In this document: piece by piece, positions 32,401 through 40,747 of the stretch | Layout: each line of letters starts with the position of its first letter | Position numbering within the stretch: the first letter of the stretch is position 1 | DNA from: Oscillospiraceae bacterium | GTDB taxonomy: Bacteria > Bacillota > Clostridia > Oscillospirales > Ruminococcaceae | Assembly (NCBI GenBank): GCA_015067215.1 | Contig: SVMW01000014.1 | Coordinates: forward strand, 1-55,666 | Direction: 5' to 3' | DNA: 55,666 nucleotides | Position numbers and translations under genes: made by a program | The notes under the pieces: model-generated | Database searches by the model: none | The model's input: only the letters and a program-made list of their open reading frames with translations | What the model was told of the DNA's origin: nothing

Positions 32401-35400
32401 TCTTTCTGCATCGCCAGGAACGATTGTTGCAACAACATCGCTTACTGTGTATTTATATGTCCAGTCAGCGTAAAGCTCTGCATCACCTGCAGCTGCAACA
32501 CCATATTCATAAGGAACTGTGCATTCAGCGTCTGTGTACCAGCCGTTAAAGATACAGTTTGCTTTGGATGGTGTTGGAATAAACTGGTTTTCAAACAGAT
32601 CGTAGTAAGGAACATTTACTACAAATGTGTCGGAAGCTGCATCGTCTGTTACAAATTTACCGCCATTTGCATGGAGTGTATATTTGTGTGATACCCAACC
32701 TGCATAGAGGTCGATATCTTCTGTAACAGGTGTATCAAAGTCGTAAGGCACTGTACATTCTGGGTCTGTGTACCAGCCGTTAAATGTAAAGCCTTCTTTT
32801 TCAACGTAATAGTCATATGTAGTTTCGTCGAGTCTTACTCTGTGTACATGGTCTTCTTCGCCGTTATTCTTATGGAATATTACGCTGTTATGTGACTTAA
32901 CGTTTACAAACAGAACTGATTCGCCTGTATAGGACTTAACTGTGTCAAGGCCATCATACCAGTATGAAGCTGTAAGGTCGCCGTAAGCTGTCAGTGTGCC
33001 GCCTGTGTAAACTGCTGCTCTGCCACCCTGAAGACGAGCTTTTGCTTCATATTTTTTAGCTGATGTATTGATTGTTGCTTTTCTGCCTTTTGTAAGGTAG
33101 ATAGCATATTCTCCTGCGCGGATGTTGAGTTCACCGCCTGTAATGTTCATTACAGAAGCAGGACCGTAGGAACGGAGAATGATACCGTGTGTTGTTACAT
33201 TGTAACCATCATACCAGTCTAATTCTGCCAGATTGTCTATACCAATGTTGATAGTACCGCCGCTCATATTCATTTTGCCGAGGTCAATACCGTTTGCAGC
33301 GTCTGTTACATCAATAGAACCGCCTGTAATGTTAAGTTCGTAAGTTTCAATACCGCCGATAGCTTTTACATTACCGCCGTAAACATTAAGTTTGGAGTTA
33401 ACATTAAGTGATGAATAACCTGTTGCAACTCTTGTGTTAAGTGTACCATTTTCGTAAACTGTTACGTTTGCAGCACTTACTCTGTCTGCACCAAGTGCAC
33501 CCATTTCTTCAACAACAACATCAGTTGCTGTCAGGTGATCAATGTCAGTTTCAGCAAAATTGCCAACTGTGAAATTACCATCAACCATAATATGTGCCTG
33601 TGAGTATTCATCGTATGATTTTGCAGTAATTGAACCGCTTGCTACAAGCACGTCACCGTATACTCTGAGGTTATTCCCTGTTTCGAGTTCTGCACCAAGA
33701 ACCTCGAGGTCACCATGAATTTCAGAACCGGACCAGTTGAATTCCGGTGCAATTGAAACACAGTCTTCATATTCGCGGTTTGTACCTTCAAAGTGTGCAT
33801 TGCCTTTAACTTCAAGTATTCCGTCAACTGCAAGGTCTGCCTTGTTAACTGTCAGGTCTTTGTTTACATCAAGGTTTTCTGCTTTAAAGTACGCATCGTT
33901 GTCTACAGTCAGGTTTTCTGCACGTACGTTCAGATATGATTCACCTGTTTCAAAGTTACTGATGTGTACATCACCTAATGAATAAATGAGGTATACACTA
34001 TCAATGTAATCAATTTCTGTATCAGTAACTGAACCATGCTGGTTTTCAGGTATAGATGTAAGTACAACATCAACAGGAGAGAATATAAGTGATTTGATGC
34101 CTTCAATGTCACTGTATTCTCTAAAGCAGAAATAGTCAAAGTAGATTACATTCTGGCCTTCTTTGCCGTTGAATGTTGTGTTTGGAACATAGTAGAAATC
34201 TTTGCCCTGATATTCTTCTGTGCTGTCAAACCATTCACCGTTAACAACCATATCTGTGATTACTTCAGAACCAACTTCTGCATAATCGCCGATAGAGAAG
34301 AAACGTTCGTTGTTGTAGGATTTAACAGCTTTTGCAGTATAATCGTTGAAACCTGCAACCATCTTTTTAGCTGTTGTAAGGCTGTAAGTTTCTGCTTTCA
34401 TAGCTGCTTTGTCACCCATTGCAACAAGGCTGCCGCCTTTTACAACTGTAATTTTGCCGCCGTTGCCGTAGGTGGATTTGCTTGCCTGTGCACCGTAAAC
34501 TTTACCCTGTGCACCAAGTGCGCCGCCGTTGTTTACAATAATGTTTGCGCCGTCAGCAAGAACTGCTGTGCCGCCTTCTGACATTACGGAAACAATAGCA
34601 CCTTTGTTTACAACGATATCGCCTGTTTCATTATAGCCCCATGCATAAGACTGCAATGCAGTTTCACTGGTCTGAGCGTATATTTCTACTTCACAATTAT
34701 TGAATTCAATGCCATTGTTGCTCATTATACGGCCGTCAATCATATAAGATGCATTGCCGTTGAATGTAAGCTTACCAGCAGTATAAATTACATTGTTGTA
34801 ATGATTGTCTGAATTGATAATCATTGTAGCGCCTTCTGCGCCGTTAAATGTAAGTTCAGCTGTGTTAAATGCACGTTCCGGAACATTGATAACATTGTAT
34901 CCGTCAAATTCTACAGTCAGTGCATCTTCATAATAATTGATAAAGAAAGAATATGGTATTTCAAAATGTGAAGAATCAAAGCCATCAAAATAGAGTGTGT
35001 TTTCTTCACCTTCTACCCATGTTGCATAGAGTGTGTGGTCTTCGCCAGGTACTCGTCCATCTGCAAGGTAGTCAAGACCTTCAGGGTCTGTTGTCCAGCC
35101 TGCAAAGATGTAACCTATTTTAACTGGTGTTGGCAAAACACCATAGTAGTTGCCTGTAACTTTTGTAACAGGTTTAACTGCATGCATTGCACCATATGTT
35201 TCAAAGGAAACTGTAACCTTTGCATCATCATCAGGCTCAGCTGTTTCAACATATTTGCAGCAATTTATATCTTCAAAGTCAAATACAACTGTTGCATCTT
35301 CTGCAGATTCGCCTGCTTTCACCCAGATGTATTCGTTGTGGCCGAAATCCCACCAGCCGAAATCTGTGCTTACAGGATAATATCTTGGAGCTACAGCACC

Positions 35401-38400
35401 ATCACTGCCGTAAAGTCTGATACCTGTGTTTTCAAAAACAATGCTGCCGCCAACCTGTGGGTCAACTGCAACTGCATAACCGCCGTTTGCTGTTACATTA
35501 ATAAATGCTGCATTACCATAATCAGCATTGCCAAGCTGAATATCTTTATCACTCCAGATACCGCCACCATTGGAAACAATGTTTACATTGCCGCTGTGAA
35601 TTACTACACCGTAGTCATAACTTTCAGCATTGCCAAAAGTATAAACTGCAGTTGAAGAACTGCCTTCTGAATTGATATCGATAATACCGCCAATCATACT
35701 GAGGTTTCTTGCAGCAACCGCATAAGCCTGTTCAACATCTGTTGTCACGCTGAGCGATGGTTCTGTATGGTCACCTTCAAGGCCAGGCACATGTTCTATA
35801 TAAATTTCATCAGCTGCATAAACCGGTGCCATGAAACCAAGATTTTCGTGGTACATTGGCATACCGCCGGAAACGGAGATTATACCGTTTACAAGAGAGA
35901 TATGTTCTGTACTGATACCAACTGTATCATCAGCTTCACCTGAAATGATGAATTTACCGCCGATTGCAGCATTAACGCCCTTGCCTGCTGTGATTGTTTT
36001 TGCATTAACTGTTGAATAAAAAGTGGAAGTAATACCACCATTAACAGTAATGTTTTCTGCTGTTACTGTAGCATATTCAACATGGAATTCTTCGTACCAG
36101 TCTTCCTCTGCTGCGTTGTTGATGATAAGGTCACCATCAATTGCAATTTCTGTACACCATACAGATGAATGGCCTTCGCCAACAACAACATCTGCACCGT
36201 GGTATTCTGTTACAGATTCGCTGTCAGCCTGTGTTGCACGGCCGATGTCGTTAACAGTAATTGCCATATGGTCTTCAAACTGACCTTCAACAGTCAGGCT
36301 GCCGCCTGCATGAATTGCTATTCCGCGGTCTGCAGCACCTGCAAAGTTAATTGTAAGGTCACCGCCGCCTGCTGCAAACGCAAGGTTGCCTGCTGTTTTG
36401 ATTACAGGAGAACCTGTATCGCAGTAAAGCAGGTTGTTACCTTCAAGGAAAACAACTACAGTACCGTGTTCTTCGGTAAATTCTCTGCTGAAGTAGCCAT
36501 CGTAGTTATCAAAAACAACGTGTGTAACTCGGTCTTCAACAGGGTTCTGCCACTCTGTTACAACCGCATATTCAGAAACTACTCTGATAGTTTTATACTG
36601 GTCGTTAATTTTAAATGTAAGTTCTTTTTCGCCGATAAACCATCTGTCGCCAAGGTAGAATACCTTGTAGTCATATGGCAGACCAGCAATTTCCATAAGA
36701 GAATGGTCCGGTGTTACCATTTCTACATTTTCAGGAGAAATAACTTCACCGTTTTCATCAAGGAATTTAACACCGAAAATGTTGTCACTTGACATTCTGA
36801 AGCAGTTGCCGGACATATCGCCCATTTCGTTGTAATTCCACCAAGGAATCGGGCTTTCAAAGACTGTGCCGTCAGCATTTACCTGTGGTGCAATGAGAAC
36901 TTCACCTGTAAATGTGTCTTCATACTGACCAGGGTTGCTGCCAGGGCCATCTATAGCTTCTGAAACATGAACAACGAGTGATTTAAGTTTGCCGTTGATT
37001 AAAAAATCAACTCTATGGAAACCTACACGTGCATTTTCGTTTACATTTATATCAATATAACCGTATGCTGTTTCTCTGTCCATTGCAAATGTAACAGGAA
37101 GGTCGTAGCTGCCGCCTGCAAAACCAATGTTTTCTACAGGAACAAGTTCGCCATCTTCGTAGAATTCAATACCAAGCATGCTGCCCTGCATTGAACCAAA
37201 GAAATCTGTAATCAAACTTCTGTCCGCGTTATCACTTGGGCCTGTTACCGCATACATTTCGCCTGTAAAACCATCGTTGAGGGTAGGCATATCGAATGTA
37301 AAGTATACATCCTCGGTAACACCTCCACCGTTTGCTTTTTCAGAAACATGAACAATCAATGGCTGAAGCTGGTTGCCAATTTCAAACATTGCCACATGGT
37401 AACCAGGTGTTGCATTTTCATATACATAAACGTCAATACCGCCATAACTTGCGTCTGCATTGCGTTTAAAGCCGAGGTCATTGCTTGCATAATGAATGCC
37501 AATGCTGTCAAACGGGAACTGTGTTGTTTCATCAGTCCAGAATTCCACACCAAACATGCTGCCCTGCTGTGACCATGCAACATCATTTTCAAGCACTGTA
37601 GTGCTTGGTTCGCTGCTTGGACCTACAACAAATTTTATAAGTCCATCAAATTCGTCTGTGTAGTTTGCACGTGCTTCTTCTTCTGTAGCATATACATGTT
37701 CAGGCAAGCTGGAACCCTGATCGCCTGTAACATTGAAGTAGAACCAGTATTCACCTTCGTCATTTGTAATTTTTACAAGTTTCTGGCCGTTGGTGAGACC
37801 TTCTCCAAAACCTACAAAGACAGCAGAACCTTCATGGCCATACTCCAGCATAATACCGTCTGTACCGCTCCGGTCTGTGTCGCCTGTTTCGAAAGCTGTA
37901 GGGATAAGTATTGTATCACCTTTTGTCATTGTGATGTAAAAACCTGTATCACCTGCTACATCAACTGCAGCATCCATGCCCTGTTCAAAGTCATACTCTA
38001 CTTCGCCTGAACCTACAAGATGCCATCTCATGCCGATAACACCGTCGGTTGTTTCACCTTCGCCTTCTTCTACCACCTGTACAGCTACTTCAGGATACAT
38101 CACTGTTCCGTCATCAAATGTAACTGTAAAGTACAGTATTTTTGCACCAAGTTTTGCACTTTCAGTAACTCTGAAATCTATGTGACCGCAACCACACCGA
38201 TTAGCAATTTCAAAACCTGCTGCTGTAAGGCCTTCCTGTGAAACTGTTACTTTCTCAACAGCAAGCTGTTCGCCGTTATCGAAAAATCTTACTGCGAAAA
38301 CATCGCCAACCTTAACATTTGCTGTAGCACCAACTGATGGTACTTCGCACATATTACCGCTGCCCATATAAATCTGGTGGGAAAGCTGATGGGTTGTCGG

Positions 38401-38931
38401 TGCAGGTGTCTGTTCCGGTTCTTCAACTGAAACAAAAACATCAAAGCCATGTGAAGATTCAATTTCGCCGGTTGTGTCATCTACCAGTGCTGTAGCATAG
38501 TAAATGTAGCCATTCTGCTGTACATTTTCGTACTCCATAAGCTTCTGCCCGTCAAATATGAGTTCATACAGTGTACCACTGTCATCTGACGGTATTGCCT
38601 GCACAGCGCCGTTCTGTACTGCATCAGGTACGATAATTTCTGTTGAATGATCATATGAACCAACAAGAAATTCATAATGATAACCTGCCGGTGCTTCAGA
38701 CAATGTCACACCAATTTGTGAAGTGCCTTTATCAGGTACTGTAAACAAGTTATCCTGAGTGAATTGCCAGTCATAAGTATAATTGAAACTCACCTGATCA
38801 CTTACAGTTTCCACACCGTCAGTTGCATAAGCAACAGGAGCAAAGCTGGAAAGTGCAATAGCACAGGAAAGGAAAATGCTCATAACTTTGGCAAATTTTT
38901 TGCCGAACATTTTCTTAAAATTTCCTTTCAT
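29473..38931 (-). CDS. Giant secreted repeat protein, 3,152 aa
   Basis: The protein opens with a basic tail and a signal peptide cleaved after about residue 36 (FAPVAYA). Residues about 400-800 hold related modules of roughly 120-150 aa. Parallel beta-helix-like regions follow at about 805-1235 and 1320-2000 (many ITVNGG, LTVNNA-like turns). InlB/Flg_new-type repeats with GYIFAGW or FNGWYTD motifs lie at about 1236-1314, 2016-2164 and 3062-3152. A possible chitobiase-like domain is at 2165-2290. Nine Ig-like repeats of about 75 aa (YTG...DYTVTY-NN-AGTA-GKGNY-FTI) run from about 2316 to 3060. No LPxTG, SLH, LysM or membrane anchor is visible; it ends in QWIPVDPA. An adhesin or glycan-binding role is inference. 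Confidence 0.88.
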   Translation of the reverse strand: MKGNFKKMFGKKFAKVMSIFLSCAIALSSFAPVAYATDGVETVSDQVSFNYTYDWQFTQDNLFTVPDKGTSQIGVTLSEAPAGYHYEFLVGSYDHSTEIIVPDAVQNGAVQAIPSDDSGTLYELIFDGQKLMEYENVQQNGYIYYATALVDDTTGEIESSHGFDVFVSVEEPEQTPAPTTHQLSHQIYMGSGNMCEVPSVGATANVKVGDVFAVRFFDNGEQLAVEKVTVSQEGLTAAGFEIANRCGCGHIDFRVTESAKLGAKILYFTVTFDDGTVMYPEVAVQVVEEGEGETTDGVIGMRWHLVGSGEVEYDFEQGMDAAVDVAGDTGFYITMTKGDTILIPTAFETGDTDRSGTDGIMLEYGHEGSAVFVGFGEGLTNGQKLVKITNDEGEYWFYFNVTGDQGSSLPEHVYATEEEARANYTDEFDGLIKFVVGPSSEPSTTVLENDVAWSQQGSMFGVEFWTDETTQFPFDSIGIHYASNDLGFKRNADASYGGIDVYVYENATPGYHVAMFEIGNQLQPLIVHVSEKANGGGVTEDVYFTFDMPTLNDGFTGEMYAVTGPSDNADRSLITDFFGSMQGSMLGIEFYEDGELVPVENIGFAGGSYDLPVTFAMDRETAYGYIDINVNENARVGFHRVDFLINGKLKSLVVHVSEAIDGPGSNPGQYEDTFTGEVLIAPQVNADGTVFESPIPWWNYNEMGDMSGNCFRMSSDNIFGVKFLDENGEVISPENVEMVTPDHSLMEIAGLPYDYKVFYLGDRWFIGEKELTFKINDQYKTIRVVSEYAVVTEWQNPVEDRVTHVVFDNYDGYFSREFTEEHGTVVVFLEGNNLLYCDTGSPVIKTAGNLAFAAGGGDLTINFAGAADRGIAIHAGGSLTVEGQFEDHMAITVNDIGRATQADSESVTEYHGADVVVGEGHSSVWCTEIAIDGDLIINNAAEEDWYEEFHVEYATVTAENITVNGGITSTFYSTVNAKTITAGKGVNAAIGGKFIISGEADDTVGISTEHISLVNGIISVSGGMPMYHENLGFMAPVYAADEIYIEHVPGLEGDHTEPSLSVTTDVEQAYAVAARNLSMIGGIIDINSEGSSSTAVYTFGNAESYDYGVVIHSGNVNIVSNGGGIWSDKDIQLGNADYGNAAFINVTANGGYAVAVDPQVGGSIVFENTGIRLYGSDGAVAPRYYPVSTDFGWWDFGHNEYIWVKAGESAEDATVVFDFEDINCCKYVETAEPDDDAKVTVSFETYGAMHAVKPVTKVTGNYYGVLPTPVKIGYIFAGWTTDPEGLDYLADGRVPGEDHTLYATWVEGEENTLYFDGFDSSHFEIPYSFFINYYEDALTVEFDGYNVINVPERAFNTAELTFNGAEGATMIINSDNHYNNVIYTAGKLTFNGNASYMIDGRIMSNNGIEFNNCEVEIYAQTSETALQSYAWGYNETGDIVVNKGAIVSVMSEGGTAVLADGANIIVNNGGALGAQGKVYGAQASKSTYGNGGKITVVKGGSLVAMGDKAAMKAETYSLTTAKKMVAGFNDYTAKAVKSYNNERFFSIGDYAEVGSEVITDMVVNGEWFDSTEEYQGKDFYYVPNTTFNGKEGQNVIYFDYFCFREYSDIEGIKSLIFSPVDVVLTSIPENQHGSVTDTEIDYIDSVYLIYSLGDVHISNFETGESYLNVRAENLTVDNDAYFKAENLDVNKDLTVNKADLAVDGILEVKGNAHFEGTNREYEDCVSIAPEFNWSGSEIHGDLEVLGAELETGNNLRVYGDVLVASGSITAKSYDEYSQAHIMVDGNFTVGNFAETDIDHLTATDVVVEEMGALGADRVSAANVTVYENGTLNTRVATGYSSLNVNSKLNVYGGNVKAIGGIETYELNITGGSIDVTDAANGIDLGKMNMSGGTINIGIDNLAELDWYDGYNVTTHGIILRSYGPASVMNITGGELNIRAGEYAIYLTKGRKATINTSAKKYEAKARLQGGRAAVYTGGTLTAYGDLTASYWYDGLDTVKSYTGESVLFVNVKSHNSVIFHKNNGEEDHVHRVRLDETTYDYYVEKEGFTFNGWYTDPECTVPYDFDTPVTEDIDLYAGWVSHKYTLHANGGKFVTDDAASDTFVVNVPYYDLFENQFIPTPSKANCIFNGWYTDAECTVPYEYGVAAAGDAELYADWTYKYTVSDVVATIVPGDAERTEMTVVYWPADDSEATKEHLNLGVRLGDRIVLKTATSGAEIWYALLNTEQKITDDSYKLYTGAIEITEDMLPESGVEDDNGELFDALCLFVYATKADYNESTKNKAIISVDTDRDEWGDVLEEDRAEFADALAVPDFMWVANVPAEVEYTGAAIKVDDMRVYDNKTLLELNKDYTVTYASNTNAGTAKITVRGKGNYADTLVKTFTITPMEIDGTAESGANFEAQLNAEVKTVTTGVQKPTVKFVKDGKALVNNKDYTVTFEMYDEATDSWSVVAGPKEVGKYHVVITGKGNYSGVVYADFRITANVLADKFTVSGVKAVNYTGEAVKQPDMVVKCSGKTLVEGVDYDAFYSNNVNVGKATIAIVARVGSGYEGVKFVTFDIKGTKLTANMLKGFAANVAYNGGEHKQDGMSLVNKGVTLTEGEHYTVAYENNTVSGTATMTVTGMGGYTGTVTKTFTIGTKLAATMLKEFKTYLKYFETVDENGYVEQPADRLEVKVKVDGVTTTVTLTEDVDYKVIYTNNDKAGTATVVYEGIGAYYGTFNKTFTIAATSFKAAEMKVENWTDTVVYTGEAIEQSGYDLYFGSKLLTEGVDYTVTYKNNLKAGTATATFKGMTGYSGTYNKTFKISKVTADNVVVDMPETAAYTKGGTTPEPVINYGDIVLKKGTDYTVTYKNQTKLGTAKATIKFKGNFEGLCEFSYEIVPADIENVTVTVADIVFKNTAGNYKAVPKLVDTNKKSLATNADFDKVFEYTYEEDVQLANGVVRHYGEEVGARDVVPAGTTLRVTVYGKVNYYGAVSETFRVVKTSVASAAVTIEAQNYTGRPVELDKNQITVKAGGVELGYGDYEIIGYENNTKIGTAKVTIKGVGTYGGTKTVTFKIQAKSAKTVIKFMANGGTGNVASVNVMNEDVTLTSIFNKAGKQTINRKDYVFNGWNTEMDGSGVHYDNEAVFAASDRGDARTIRLYAQWIPVDPA

Positions 38932-38998
38932 TTGTTTTTCTTCCTTTCTTTAGAATTTATAAAATATTGCATAGCTTACGCTACACGTATTAATAATA

Positions 38999-39027
38999 AT
39001 TATACTACAAATACTTTACAAAAACAA
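38999..39027 (-). promoter_or_regulatory. Promoter of the giant gene
   Basis: TTGTTT (39022-39027), a 17-bp spacer and a perfect TATAAT (38999-39004) on the minus strand. A leader of about 60 nt follows, then AAAGGAAG before the ATG. Confidence 0.7.
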
Positions 39028-39136
39028 CAAACTATGGTGTTTTATTCTTTATAAAATAATTATACCGATGATAAGTTTATACTATACTTCACAAACAAAA
39101 AGCAGACTGATAAGACAAAAAGCAATAAAACAAAAT

Positions 39137-39170
39137 ATCCGGCAGACTGTTTTTCAATAGTCTGTCGGAT
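39137..39170 (-). terminator. Terminator after the 158-aa membrane protein gene
   Basis: 12-bp stem ATCCGGCAGACT/AGTCTGTCGGAT with one wobble pair; the minus-strand tail is TTTTGTTTTATTGC. Confidence 0.8.
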
Positions 39171-39200
39171 ACATTTTGTCTGTTTTTATTATACGTTTTA

Positions 39201-39677
39201 CTATTCTTTTGGTGTTTGCGGTTCCTGTTCTTTTTTGCTGATTTTTTTAACACCGTTTGCTGCTGTGACATAAAGATGCCCCACGCCGAACAGCACTGCA
39301 GCAAAAATAAGCAGCCAGTGTTCCAGCATAAGACCACACAATGCGAAAATTACAGGCGGAACAATACTGAGAACTGTTGCTTTTGGTGCGCTCTGTTTTT
39401 TGAAATAGCTTATCCACACAACAATATACAATGCAACAAGAATACCGTTGCCGAAAATATAGATTATAAAGTTTTCCGCTGACGGAAAACCAAACTCTTT
39501 CTGCCCGAGAGGATAAACCATAAACAGTATACACAGAATTCTGCCGACAAATTCCACAATCTTCATTGCTTTGTTTGTACACAGGTTTTTACTGCCTCTG
39601 AATTTCACAGCATAAAATATATTTGGTATAAGCATTACCGCCACAATAGCAATGTTAAGATAATTTATAATATTCAT
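39201..39677 (-). CDS. Polytopic membrane protein, 158 aa
   Basis: The family is not recognised. Four or five hydrophobic segments are seen (about residues 4-22, 40-58, 70-95 and 100-135), followed by a charged C-terminal tail (KKISKKEQEPQTPKE), which by the positive-inside rule is cytoplasmic. ATG 39677 follows AGGAG, 3 bp after the stop of the DUF1835-like gene, so the two are coupled. There is no catalytic signature. The partner gene gives no functional hint. Confidence 0.65.
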   Translation of the reverse strand: MNIINYLNIAIVAVMLIPNIFYAVKFRGSKNLCTNKAMKIVEFVGRILCILFMVYPLGQKEFGFPSAENFIIYIFGNGILVALYIVVWISYFKKQSAPKATVLSIVPPVIFALCGLMLEHWLLIFAAVLFGVGHLYVTAANGVKKISKKEQEPQTPKE

Positions 39678-39680
39678 AGT

Positions 39681-40643
39681 CTACTCCTGTACATCAAATG
39701 TTTTTCTGAGTTTACGGTGATACATCGCAGGCCCGCGGGAGGTTTTTGGCACAACCTGCAGAATATCGCTTTCGATGAATTTTTCCATTCTCAGTGCCAC
39801 AAAAGCATCACCTATGCCAAGCTGATGCTTGCCCAGAACACTACCGATAACCGCCGCCTGAATAAATTCATCTTCCACAAGGTCAATTTCTTCCCATATA
39901 TAGCGGTCATAAATATCTTCCGACACGCTGCGTACACGGCCGTTTACCACAGCACGAAGGGTTGAATTTTCTCTAACAAGATTCCACCATTGCTGTGCAT
40001 ATCCCCAGCATTCCTTTGTTTTGTCCTGTGTGTATTCCAGACATCTGTGCCATTTTGCAGGTTCCATTTCTCCCCAGCCGAAATATTCGGTTATGGTGTT
40101 TTCCTGTTCATCGTACATATACTTTGGCAGTTTTATCGTATACACTCTGCCGCTGTAGTCCTTTATTTTACGCAGTTCTGCCATAAACCACAGCATTCCG
40201 CAGCGTTCCGACGGATTGTCGCTGTACCACACGCGGATATCTTCGCCATTTTGGGCACGCTTCATAACCTGTGACAAATCTTCCTTAGCTTTGTCAAACT
40301 GCATTTTTGCACCTTTCTGGGTATCATCGTCGTAAATACTGTACAGGGCATTCAGCACGTCAAGACGCTTGTCCCCCACACCTGTTTCGCTTATATCTCC
40401 CATGTCCCATGCTAAATCGAAACAGAAAACATCATCGGGGCTTCCGCCGATGGCAACAGCCTTTTCCCACTCTTTGCAGTAGTTTTCTTCTGTCTGTTTC
40501 TGTGCAGCTTCAATTTCTTCAGATGACGGATTGCTGCCATCCTTGTGTGTGATAATTACGCCGATAACCGCACCTTTGCCATCTGCATGCTGTGCACTTT
40601 TAAGCGCGCCTGCACCGCTTTCGCTGAAAATAATTTCTATCAT
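39681..40643 (-). CDS. DUF1835/DUF3658-like protein
   Basis: A 320-aa soluble protein. The N-terminal half resembles DUF1835 domains: IIFSESGAGALK at the start, GSPDDVFCFDLAWDMGDI, then IRVWYSDNPSERCGMLW, a D-N-P-S-E block usual for the family. The C-terminal half (from about 210) resembles DUF3658, with a winged-helix-like end (QLGIGDAFVALRMEKFIESD). The molecular function of these families is not established. ATG 40643 has GGAGGG upstream. It is the first gene of a two-gene unit with the 158-aa membrane protein; no clear promoter was found. Confidence 0.75.
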   Translation of the reverse strand: MIEIIFSESGAGALKSAQHADGKGAVIGVIITHKDGSNPSSEEIEAAQKQTEENYCKEWEKAVAIGGSPDDVFCFDLAWDMGDISETGVGDKRLDVLNALYSIYDDDTQKGAKMQFDKAKEDLSQVMKRAQNGEDIRVWYSDNPSERCGMLWFMAELRKIKDYSGRVYTIKLPKYMYDEQENTITEYFGWGEMEPAKWHRCLEYTQDKTKECWGYAQQWWNLVRENSTLRAVVNGRVRSVSEDIYDRYIWEEIDLVEDEFIQAAVIGSVLGKHQLGIGDAFVALRMEKFIESDILQVVPKTSRGPAMYHRKLRKTFDVQE

Positions 40644-40710
40644 AAACTGCCCTCCATAAAATAATTAACTGCAGTATATCTTTTGAGTATATAATATCAC
40701 ATAAAATTGA

Positions 40711-40738
40711 AAAAGCAGAGAAAAATCTCTGCTTTTTT
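40711..40738 (-). terminator. Terminator after malQ
   Basis: Stem AGCAGAGA/TCTCTGCT flanked by A- and T-runs. It is effective on the minus strand after the malQ stop at 40748. Confidence 0.85.
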
Positions 40739-40747
40739 CATTAAATA

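Noticed and set aside
30051-36792. Several plus-strand frames of 60-250 aa opposite the giant gene
   Set aside because: All mirror the repeated codons of the giant gene and are rich in C, F, N and Q; none has translation signals.
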